Part shown: positions 8,659 to 16,163 of the stretch, one piece after another
How the letters are laid out: every line of letters begins with the position of its first letter
How positions within the stretch are numbered: the first letter of the stretch is position 1
Translations under genes and position numbers: made by a program
The notes under the pieces: generated by a model
Databases searched by the model: none
What the model was told of the DNA's origin: nothing
The model's input: only the letters and a program-made list of their open reading frames with translations
From: Streptomyces sp. NBC_01463
Lineage (GTDB): Bacteria; Actinomycetota; Actinomycetes; Streptomycetales; Streptomycetaceae
Length of the DNA: 64,000 nt
Reading direction: 5' to 3'
NCBI GenBank assembly: GCA_036227345.1
Contig: CP109468.1
Span: 4,464,001 to 4,528,000 of the forward strand

Positions 8659-10436
8659 GTCTGCTGAATCTGCCGGGGGCGCGCGAGCGCCGGGTGGCCA
8701 CGGGCGGTATCGACCTGTGCGTCGTCGAGCTGGGTGACGCGACGCGGCCCACGATCGTGCTGGTGCACGGCTATCCGGACAGCAAGGAGGTCTGGACGCA
8801 GGTCGCCCGGCAGCTCGCCGAGCAGTGGCACGTGGTGCTGTACGACGTACGCGGCCACGGCCGGTCGACGGCCCCCGTCCCGCTGCGCGGCGGCTTCACC
8901 CTGGAGAAGCTGACCGACGACTTCCTGGCCGTCGCCGACGCGGTGAGCCCGGACCGCCCGGTGCACCTGGTCGGGCACGACTGGGGCTCGGTGCAGTCCT
9001 GGGAGTTCGCCACGGTCAGCCGCACCGAGGGCCGGATCGCCTCGTTCACCTCGATGTCCGGTCCGTCCCTGGACCACTTCGGGCACTGGATCAAGCAGCG
9101 GATGTCCCGGCCCACCCCGCGCCGGGTCGGCCAGTTGCTGGGACAGGGCGCCAAGTCCTGGTACGTGTACATGCTGCACACGCCGGTGCTGCCGGAGCTC
9201 GCCTGGCGCGGGCCGCTCGGCAAGCGGTGGCCGCGCATCCTGGAGCGGCTGGAGAAGGTACCGCGGGGCGACTACCCGACGCCGTCCCTGCCGGACGACG
9301 CGGCGCACGGGGCCTGGCTCTACCGCGACAACGTCCGCTCCAGACTGCGCCGTCCGCGCGCCGACGCGTTCGCCCACGTCCCCGTCCAGCTGATCACGCC
9401 GACCGGCGACATATTCCTCTCGGAACAGCTCTACGACGGACTCGACTCCTGGGTACCGCAGTTGACCAGGCGCTCGCTGCCCGCCAAGCACTGGGTGCCG
9501 CGCACCCGGCCGGACCAGCTGGCGTCCTGGATCGACGAGTTCGCCGCGGCCAACGAGTCCGCCCTGGAGGGCGGTCTCCCGGTGCAGGACACCGTCCCGC
9601 GCGGGGCGTACGCGGACCGGTTCGGCGGGCAGCTCGTCCTGGTGACGGGGGCGGCCGGCGGGATCGGACGGGCCACCGCGTTCGCGTTCGCCGAGGCCGG
9701 GGCCCGGGTGGTGGCGGTGGACCGGGACGCGGAGGGGGCGAGCCGGACGGCGGAGCTGGCCCGGCTGATCGGAGCCCCGGCCGCCTGGGCCGAGACGGTC
9801 GACGTCAGCGACGAGCAGGCCATGGAGAAGCTGGCCGAGAAGGTCGCCGCGGAGTACGGCATCGTCGACGTGCTGGTCAACAACGCCGGTATCGGGCTCT
9901 CCGGTTCGTTCCTGGAGACCACCGCCGAGGAGTGGCGAAGCGTCCTCGACGTGAATCTGTGGGGCGTCATCCACGGCTGCCGGCTCTTCGGCAAGCAGAT
10001 GGCCGACCGCGGACAGGGCGGCCACATCGTCAACACGGCTTCCGCTGCGGCGTATCAGCCGTCGCGCGCACTGCCCGCGTACAGCACGTCGAAGGCCGCG
10101 GTGCTGATGCTCAGCGAGTGCCTGCGCGCCGAGCTGGCGGAGAAGTCGATCGGGGTCAGTGCGATCTGCCCCGGCATCGTCAACACGAACATCACGTCGA
10201 CGACGCGGTTCGCCGGGACGGACGCGGCGGAGGAACAGCGGCTGCGGAAGCGGACGAGCACGCTGTACGGGAAGCGCAACTACCCGCCGGAGAAGGTCGC
10301 CGAGGCGATCCTCAGGGCGGTGGTGCGCAACCAGGCCGTCGTCCCGGTCACCCCGGAGTCCCATGCGGTGCGGTTCCTGTCCCGGCTCAGTCCGGGCGTG
10401 CTGCGCGGGATCGCCCGGCTGAAGCCGCCGCTGTGA
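8655..10436 (+). CDS. EphD-like alpha/beta hydrolase (epoxide hydrolase type)-SDR fusion
   Basis: A two-domain enzyme of 593 aa. Residues 1-310 are an alpha/beta hydrolase with the HGYP oxyanion motif (38-41) and an aspartate nucleophile in GHDWGS (D109), which marks the epoxide-hydrolase/dehalogenase branch rather than the Ser lipases. Residues 325-593 are a short-chain dehydrogenase with TGAAGGIG near 331, NNAG near 408 and the catalytic YSTSK near 475. The architecture and length match mycobacterial EphD, known to act on epoxidised mycolates. Streptomycetes are not expected to have mycolates, so the substrate here is unknown, perhaps another epoxy or hydroxy lipid. The GTG start overlaps the M24 stop; the stop overlaps the MerR start. 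Confidence 0.9.
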   Translation: MSLLNLPGARERRVATGGIDLCVVELGDATRPTIVLVHGYPDSKEVWTQVARQLAEQWHVVLYDVRGHGRSTAPVPLRGGFTLEKLTDDFLAVADAVSPDRPVHLVGHDWGSVQSWEFATVSRTEGRIASFTSMSGPSLDHFGHWIKQRMSRPTPRRVGQLLGQGAKSWYVYMLHTPVLPELAWRGPLGKRWPRILERLEKVPRGDYPTPSLPDDAAHGAWLYRDNVRSRLRRPRADAFAHVPVQLITPTGDIFLSEQLYDGLDSWVPQLTRRSLPAKHWVPRTRPDQLASWIDEFAAANESALEGGLPVQDTVPRGAYADRFGGQLVLVTGAAGGIGRATAFAFAEAGARVVAVDRDAEGASRTAELARLIGAPAAWAETVDVSDEQAMEKLAEKVAAEYGIVDVLVNNAGIGLSGSFLETTAEEWRSVLDVNLWGVIHGCRLFGKQMADRGQGGHIVNTASAAAYQPSRALPAYSTSKAAVLMLSECLRAELAEKSIGVSAICPGIVNTNITSTTRFAGTDAAEEQRLRKRTSTLYGKRNYPPEKVAEAILRAVVRNQAVVPVTPESHAVRFLSRLSPGVLRGIARLKPPL

Positions 10437-11383
10437 GCGGGCCCGGAGCGGCGGCGGCCGGGCGGTCGGCCGCCGAGTACCGGATCGAGGACCTCGCGCA
10501 CGCCAGTGGCGCCACGGTCCGCACCATCCGCGCCTACCAGGACCGCGGGCTGCTGCCGACCCCGGAGCGGCGGGGCCGGGCCAACGTGTACCGGGACACC
10601 CATCTCGCCCGGCTCCGGCAGATCGCTGACCTGCTCGACCGCGGCTACACCCTGGCCAGCATCAAGGAGTTGCTGGACGCCTGGGACACCGGCAGGGGGC
10701 TCGGCGGGGTGCTCGGACTCGTCGCCGAGGTGCACGGTCCGTGGACGGACGAACGGGCCGACCGCATCACCCGGGCGGAACTGGAAGCGAAGTTCGGCGG
10801 GCACACCGACAACGAGGCGGTCGCCGAGGCGGTGGACCTGGGCATCCTGGAACCGATCCCGGGGCGCGACGACGAGTTCCTGGTGCCGAGCCCGCAAGAG
10901 CTGGCGGTCGCGGTCGAGTTGTTCGCTGCCGGTGTGCCGCTGAGCGCAATCTCGGGTCATCTGAGGGAACTTCGCGGCCAGGTCGAACAGATAGCCTCCC
11001 GCTTCCTGGAGTTCACGACCGAGCACGTTTTCGCCCGCTACCTCGGCCACCGTCCGCCGACCGACACGGACGCGGCCGAGGCGGCTTCGATGGTCCGCCG
11101 GCTGCGGCCGCTGGCGCAGCAGACCGTGGACGCCGAACTCGCCAGAGCGATGCGGACGTTCGCCACCCGGCACCTGGATCACCATCTCGCCGCGGACGGG
11201 CCGTTCACCTCGCACACCGCCGGCCCGCCACCGGCCTCGGTGACGCTGCCGGCCGGGACAATAGGCGCGGTGGAACGACTTGTTGGGCGCGAGAACACCG
11301 CGGCGTTCATCGCGGCTGCTGCCGAACGAGAGGTACAGACAAGGACATTGGACACCCTTACGGCATCTCGCTTCAATACATGA
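10433..11383 (+). CDS. MerR family transcriptional regulator
   Basis: A 316-aa regulator. The N-terminal MerR winged helix begins YRIEDLAHASGATVRTIRAYQDRGLLP (helix-turn-helix near residues 17-40), followed by the wing and the dimerisation helix. The C-terminal 200 residues are a large ligand-type domain without cysteine metal sites, so a metal sensor is unlikely. GTG overlaps the preceding stop (GTGA). By position it probably controls its own operon with the M24 and EphD-like genes. DnaA boxes begin 34 bp after its stop. Confidence 0.9.
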   Translation: MSGPGAAAAGRSAAEYRIEDLAHASGATVRTIRAYQDRGLLPTPERRGRANVYRDTHLARLRQIADLLDRGYTLASIKELLDAWDTGRGLGGVLGLVAEVHGPWTDERADRITRAELEAKFGGHTDNEAVAEAVDLGILEPIPGRDDEFLVPSPQELAVAVELFAAGVPLSAISGHLRELRGQVEQIASRFLEFTTEHVFARYLGHRPPTDTDAAEAASMVRRLRPLAQQTVDAELARAMRTFATRHLDHHLAADGPFTSHTAGPPPASVTLPAGTIGAVERLVGRENTAAFIAAAAEREVQTRTLDTLTASRFNT

Positions 11384-11416
11384 CAAGTTGACCAAATAGT
11401 GCCATTCACAAGCCAC

Positions 11417-11483
11417 TTGTCCACAGATTCGCCAAATAGCCTGTGGATAACCCGAGTTGGTTGTGGATCAAACCTGTGGACGA
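11417..11483. promoter_or_regulatory. Cluster of four DnaA boxes
   Basis: Four 9-mers lie within 67 bp: TTGTCCACA (11417-11425, exact), TGTGGATAA (11442-11450, exact in reverse), TGTGGATCA (11462-11470, one mismatch) and TGTGGACGA (11475-11483, one mismatch). They fill the 184-bp gap between the MerR gene and kptA. Clusters of DnaA boxes outside oriC that titrate DnaA are known in S. coelicolor; I infer a similar role. Confidence 0.75.
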
Positions 11484-11567
11484 AAACTGTCGGAGTGAAA
11501 ATTGCTCAAGTGAACCGGCGGCGAAATCTGGATGCGAAGGGGACGGCGGCACGGGCACGCTGTCGGT

Positions 11568-12110
11568 ATGGATGAAAGACGCACCGTCAAGGTGTCCAAG
11601 TACCTCTCGAAACACCTGCGGCATCAGCCCGAACGGATCGGGCTCACCCTCGACGCCAACGGCTGGGTGCCGATCGACGAGCTGCTGGGGGCCCTCGCCC
11701 GCCACCACTTCCCTGTCACCCGCGCCGAGCTCGACCATGTCGTCTCCTCCAACGACAAGCAGCGCTTCGCCGTCGAGGGCGACCGCATCCGGGCCAGCCA
11801 GGGGCACACCGTCGACGTGGACCTGGACCTGCCGCCGGCCGAGCCGCCCGCGTACCTCTACCACGGCACCGTCGGCCGGGCCCTGGACGCGATCCGCGAC
11901 GAGGGGCTGCGCCCGATGAATCGCACCCATGTCCACCTCTCGCCCGACCGCGAGACGGCGACCCGCGTCGGGGCCCGACGCGGCCGCCCCGTCGTCCTGT
12001 CGGTGGACGCGGGGGCGATGCACCGGGCGGGCCACACCTTCTACGTGAGCGCCAACGGGGTCTGGCTCACCGCCGCCGTACCCCCGGAGTTCCTGCGCCT
12101 GCCCGGCTGA
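11568..12110 (+). CDS. kptA: RNA 2'-phosphotransferase (Tpt1/KptA family)
   Basis: A 180-aa enzyme of the KptA/Tpt1 family. In yeast the family removes the 2'-phosphate left at tRNA splice junctions, transferring it to NAD+ with release of nicotinamide. Bacterial homologues can complement yeast, although bacteria lack that splicing pathway, so the native substrate is unclear. The family pattern is intact: SKYLSKHLRH near the N-terminus, the winged N-lobe, RIRASQGH, YHGT, HVHLS and LSVDA in the ADP-ribosyl-transferase-like C-lobe. ATG 11568 is used because the protein family starts with the VSKYLS segment a few residues later. The promoter region overlaps or follows the DnaA-box cluster. Confidence 0.93.
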   Translation: MDERRTVKVSKYLSKHLRHQPERIGLTLDANGWVPIDELLGALARHHFPVTRAELDHVVSSNDKQRFAVEGDRIRASQGHTVDVDLDLPPAEPPAYLYHGTVGRALDAIRDEGLRPMNRTHVHLSPDRETATRVGARRGRPVVLSVDAGAMHRAGHTFYVSANGVWLTAAVPPEFLRLPG

Positions 12111-12139
12111 GCCGGGACCATCGGCGGCACACTCCGCGG

Positions 12140-13096
12140 CTAGCCGGCGAGCTGGGCCAGGCCCTGCGTCGCGATCTCCTCGAACAGCTTCTCGTCCGGC
12201 ACCGCCGCCGGGAAGTCCGGGCTGCCGTCGGGCACCGGTGCGTGGACCACGATCTCGGTGAACCCGAGCTCCGCATACCGGCCCGCGAAGTCCACGAACG
12301 CGTCCACGGAGTCGAACGGCCCGCCCCCGGCGAGATCCGGGTTGAACTCCGGCGTGAACCCGGTGAGCAGGATCTTGTCGAGCTCGTCCACGTCCCTGCC
12401 GCTCTCCGCGCAGGCCTTCCCCAGCTTGTCGACCTGACCGCGTACGGCGTCGAGCGACTCCGCCGCGCTGCCCGCCTCGTACTGCTTCGGATCGCCCGTG
12501 GTCACCCACGCCTGCCCGTACTGCGCGGCGACCCTGAGGCCGCGCGGCCCCGTGGCGGCGACGGCGAACGGGAGTCGCGGCCGCTGTACGCAGCCGGGCA
12601 CGTTCCGCGCCTCGGTGGCCGAGTAGAACGAGCCCTCGTGTGTCAGCCCGGCCGGCTCGCGGAGCAGACCGTCCAGCAGCGGAACGAACTCACCGAAGCG
12701 GTCGGCCCGTTCGCGCGGCGTCCAGGGCTGCTCGTCGCCCCGCAGGAGCGTCGTCGCGTCGAAACCGTTGCCACCGGCCCCGATGCCCAGCGTGATGCGG
12801 CCGGCCGAGATGTCGTCGAGCGAGATCAGTTCCTTGGCCAGCGTGACCGGGTGCCGGAAGTTCGGCGAGGTCACGAGCGTGCCCAGCCGCAGACGTGATG
12901 TGGCGCAGGCGGCCGCCGTCAGGGTGGGCAGGGCGCCGAACCACGGCCGCTCGCGAAAGGCGCGCCACGCCAGATGGTCGTAGGTGTACGCGGTGTGCAG
13001 ACCGAGCTCCTCGGCGCGCTGCCAGGCGGAGCGCCCGCCCTCGTTCCAGCGGTGGACGGGCAGGATGACGGTGCTGAGGCGCGGAGTGGAGCTCAT
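12140..13096 (-). CDS. LLM-class F420/flavin-dependent oxidoreductase
   Basis: A 318-aa TIM-barrel oxidoreductase of the luciferase-like monooxygenase family, using F420 or FMN. Family features include LGLHTAYTYDHL near the N-terminus, LRLGTLVTSPNFRHP (strand 3 and loop), DDISAGRITLGIGAGGN and the C-terminal FDSVDAFVDFAGRYAELGFTE. Streptomycetes make F420, so F420 is plausible, but the cofactor cannot be assigned from this reading. It stands alone, convergent with kptA and divergent from the HAD gene at 13338. Confidence 0.88.
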   Translation of the reverse strand: MSSTPRLSTVILPVHRWNEGGRSAWQRAEELGLHTAYTYDHLAWRAFRERPWFGALPTLTAAACATSRLRLGTLVTSPNFRHPVTLAKELISLDDISAGRITLGIGAGGNGFDATTLLRGDEQPWTPRERADRFGEFVPLLDGLLREPAGLTHEGSFYSATEARNVPGCVQRPRLPFAVAATGPRGLRVAAQYGQAWVTTGDPKQYEAGSAAESLDAVRGQVDKLGKACAESGRDVDELDKILLTGFTPEFNPDLAGGGPFDSVDAFVDFAGRYAELGFTEIVVHAPVPDGSPDFPAAVPDEKLFEEIATQGLAQLAG

Positions 13097-13337
13097 GGCT
13101 CGAGTTTACGGCGGCCCCGGTACGCCACATCTTTTGCGCTCGGCCGCCCGGACGAGCACTTGGAGCCGGGTGCGGACGGCGGGACCGAGGACGGCCCGAG
13201 GACGGCCCGAGGACGGGCCGGCGAGCATCCAACTCCGCAGACATATGCCAGAGGAATGTTCTGCTGCTCACGGGCGTACGCACTCAGATGTGCGCCCCTG
13301 CGCACGCCCGTGCACCCTCGTACGCGAGAATGGACCG

Positions 13338-14204
13338 GTGACCTCAGCTACCGAACAGCCCGCTCCTGCCACTCCCCGGCTGATCGCCACCGATCTGGAC
13401 GGCACTCTCCTGCGCGACGACAAGACCGTCTCGGACCGCACCGTCGCGGCGCTCGCCGCCGCCGAGGAGGCCGGGATCGAGGTCTTCTTCGTCACCGGCC
13501 GTCCCGCCCGCTGGATGGATGTCGTCAGTGCCCACGTGCACGGCCACGGCCTGGCGATCTGCGCCAACGGCGCCGCCGTCGCCGACCTGCACGACGGCGG
13601 CAGGCTGCTGAAGGTGAGGGCCCTGGAGCGGGCGGCGGCCCTCGACGTCGTGCACACGCTGCGCGCGGCCGCCCCCGGCACGTCCTTCGCCGTCGAGCTG
13701 GCCACCGGCATCCACTACGAGCCGGACTACCCGCCGTTCCACCTCGACCCCGGTGCCACGGTGGCGGTGGCCGAGAAGCTGCTCCACGAGGAGACGCCGG
13801 GCGCCGGCGCTCCCGTACTGAAGGTCCTGGCCCACCACCGCGAGCTGGCCCCTGACGACTTCCTCGCCCTGGCCCGCCGGGTCGCCGGCGACCGGGCCTC
13901 CTTCACCCGGTCCAGCCCCACGGCACTGCTGGAGGTCAGCGGGCCCGGCGTCTCCAAGGCCAGCACCCTGGAGCTGTGCTGCGCCGAGCGCGGGATCTCC
14001 CCCGCCGAGGTCGTGGCCTTCGGGGACATGCCGAACGACGTCGAGATGCTGAGCTGGGCGGGCACCTCGTACGCGATGGGCAACGCCCACCCGGCCGCTC
14101 TGGCGGCGGCCTCCGGCCGGACGGCCACCAACAACGAGGACGGCGTCGCGGTCGTCATCGAGCGGATCATCGCCGACCGCACCCGGCTCCGGACGGAACG
14201 CTGA
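13338..14204 (+). CDS. Cof-type HAD family phosphatase (second copy)
   Basis: A 288-aa HAD-IIB hydrolase. Motif I is TDLDGTLL with D19 and D21, and motif IV is GDMPNDVEM near residue 228. It is clearly related to the product at 1690-2487, sharing [11 protein letters not shown] and GDMPND; the pair may have arisen by duplication. GTG 13338 has no Shine-Dalgarno sequence in the preceding 15 bases, so a leaderless transcript is possible. Downstream are short tandem repeats and then a convergent sensor kinase. Confidence 0.88.
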   Translation: MTSATEQPAPATPRLIATDLDGTLLRDDKTVSDRTVAALAAAEEAGIEVFFVTGRPARWMDVVSAHVHGHGLAICANGAAVADLHDGGRLLKVRALERAAALDVVHTLRAAAPGTSFAVELATGIHYEPDYPPFHLDPGATVAVAEKLLHEETPGAGAPVLKVLAHHRELAPDDFLALARRVAGDRASFTRSSPTALLEVSGPGVSKASTLELCCAERGISPAEVVAFGDMPNDVEMLSWAGTSYAMGNAHPAALAAASGRTATNNEDGVAVVIERIIADRTRLRTER

Positions 14205-14205
14205 A

Positions 14206-14237
14206 GGACTGACGGACTGAGGGACTGGCGGACTGGC
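14206..14237. repeat. Four tandem 8-bp repeats
   Basis: GGACTGAC, GGACTGAG, GGACTGGC and GGACTGGC follow one another directly after the HAD stop codon. They occupy the convergent gap before the sensor kinase and may be a simple slippage product. Confidence 0.8.
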
Positions 14238-14299
14238 GGGCACACGGGCAGACGCCCGCCGACGCGTAGACGGCCGGGCCTGCCGCCTTCCCGAACCGG

Positions 14300-16024
14300 T
14301 CAGAGCGGCGCCTGCCACACCACCGTCGTACCACCGCCGTCGTCCCCGATGCCGGGTCCGAACCAGCTGGCCCCACCGAGCGATTCCGCCCGGCGGGCCA
14401 GGTTCCGCAGCCCGCTGCGACGGCCCCCGGGCGGAATGCCCACCCCGTCGTCGGCGACCGAGAGCCGCACCGCGTCCCGGCCGTCGGGCAACGTGGCCGT
14501 CGCGTCGACCACCACGTCGATCCGTGCCGCTTCGGCGTGCCGGAAGGCGTTGGACAGCGCCTCTCGGAGCGCCGCGATCAGGTTCTTGCCGGTCAGCTCG
14601 CCCACCAGCGTGTCGACCGGACCGAGGAAGCGGTGGGACGGCTTGAAGCCGAGCGGGACGGCCGCCATGTTGATCTCCCGCAGCACCCGGGTGCGCAGTC
14701 CGGACGGGGCCTCGGCGGGCTCCTGCTGCAGGGCGAAGATCGCGGTGCGGATCTCCTGGATGGTGACGTCCAGCTCGTCGACCGCCCTGCCCACCCCCGT
14801 CTGCACCTCCGGCACGTCCGAACGGCGCTGGGCGCTCTCCAGCATCATCCCGGTGGCGAACAGCCGCTGGATGACCAGATCGTGCAGGTCACGGGCGATC
14901 CGGTCGCGGTCCTCGTACACCGCCAGCCGCTCCCGGTCGCGCTGCGCCTCGGCCATCATCAGCGCCAGGGCCGCCTGCGAGGCGAACTGGGTGGCGAGGG
15001 TCCGTTCCGTCTCCGTGAACGGCCGGCCGCCCTTGGCCCGCGGTGTGGCGAGCGCACCGAGCACACGGCCACCGCTGTGCAGCGGCAGCATCATGCTCGG
15101 CCCGAACCGGTCGGCCAGCCTGGTGACCATGCGGGAGTCGGTCGCCGAGTCGTCTATGAAGACCGCCTCCCCGCTCAGCAGCCTCGCCACCACCGGGCTG
15201 TGCGCCGGGATGATCACCCCGAGCGAGGCGGACGGGTCGTCCGCGGAGACGGCGACGATCTCCAGTCCCCCGTCCTCGGCCGGCAGCAGCACGATGCCGG
15301 CGGCGGATCCGGCGAGATGACGGGCCTGTTCGGCGACGACCGACAGCGCGTCGTCGGCGTCCCCGCCGGACAGCAGGGCGGTGGTCACGGCCACCGAACC
15401 GTCGATCCACCGCTCGCGCTGCCTGGCCGCCTCGTACAGCCGCGCGTTGCCGATGGCGATGCCGGCCTCGGTGGCCAGCACGCGGACCATGTGCAGGTCG
15501 TAGTCGTTGAACTCGGCGCCGCCGTCCTTCTCGGCGAGATAGAGATTGCCGAAGATCTCGCCCTGGACCCGGATCGGAACGCCGAGGAACGTACGCATCG
15601 GGGGATGGCCCGGCGGAAAGCCCGCGAACCTCGGATCGCCCGTCAGATTCGCGAGCCGCAGGGGGCTGGGGTCATGGATCAGGGCGCCGAGCAGCCCGTG
15701 GTGCCCGTCGGGGCGGCGGCCGATCTCACGCGCCACCGCTTCCGGGACCCCGTACGTGACGAAGTCGGAGAGCCCTCCGCCCTCCTCGTCCACGACGCCG
15801 ATGGCCGCGTAACGGGCGTGGGCCAGCTCGGCGGCCGTCTCACAGATCCGGTCGAGCGTGGAGTGGAGTTCGAGTCCCGTGCCCACCGATCGCATGGCTT
15901 CGAGCAGCCGCGGTACGCGGGCGGTGAGCTCGGTGGACAGGCCCTGCAGGCTGCGCGTCGCCTCCGTCGCGGCGTCGAGTGAGTCATTCGGTTGCTGCGG
16001 CTGGTTCGGGTCCTGCTCTGACAT
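14300..16024 (-). CDS. DosS/DevS-like GAF sensor histidine kinase (orphan)
   Basis: A 574-aa soluble kinase. Two GAF domains (about 40-200 and 210-360) are followed by a HisKA_3 dimerisation domain with phospho-acceptor H381 in RDLHDLV and a HATPase_c domain (NAFRHAE, then DDGVGIPPGG). The segment GFPPGHPPMRTFLG (about 135-148) matches the part of mycobacterial DosS/DosT GAF-A that holds the proximal heme histidine; H140 is the candidate, so heme-based gas or redox sensing is plausible. No response regulator gene is adjacent, so its partner is elsewhere. The neighbouring cytochrome bd operon suggests an oxygen-related setting, but no shared regulation is visible. Confidence 0.9.
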   Translation of the reverse strand: MSEQDPNQPQQPNDSLDAATEATRSLQGLSTELTARVPRLLEAMRSVGTGLELHSTLDRICETAAELAHARYAAIGVVDEEGGGLSDFVTYGVPEAVAREIGRRPDGHHGLLGALIHDPSPLRLANLTGDPRFAGFPPGHPPMRTFLGVPIRVQGEIFGNLYLAEKDGGAEFNDYDLHMVRVLATEAGIAIGNARLYEAARQRERWIDGSVAVTTALLSGGDADDALSVVAEQARHLAGSAAGIVLLPAEDGGLEIVAVSADDPSASLGVIIPAHSPVVARLLSGEAVFIDDSATDSRMVTRLADRFGPSMMLPLHSGGRVLGALATPRAKGGRPFTETERTLATQFASQAALALMMAEAQRDRERLAVYEDRDRIARDLHDLVIQRLFATGMMLESAQRRSDVPEVQTGVGRAVDELDVTIQEIRTAIFALQQEPAEAPSGLRTRVLREINMAAVPLGFKPSHRFLGPVDTLVGELTGKNLIAALREALSNAFRHAEAARIDVVVDATATLPDGRDAVRLSVADDGVGIPPGGRRSGLRNLARRAESLGGASWFGPGIGDDGGGTTVVWQAPL

Positions 16025-16163
16025 ACCCAGAGCGTAGTTAGTGCCTTTTGTCGGGGAAAGTCGAGACAGGGACCGGGCCGGGCCGAACCGGAAGGGGACG
16101 AGGAGGCCGAAGGCGGGAGCCGGATCGGCCGGTCAGGCCTGCGCGTCCGGCCCGACCGGCCTG

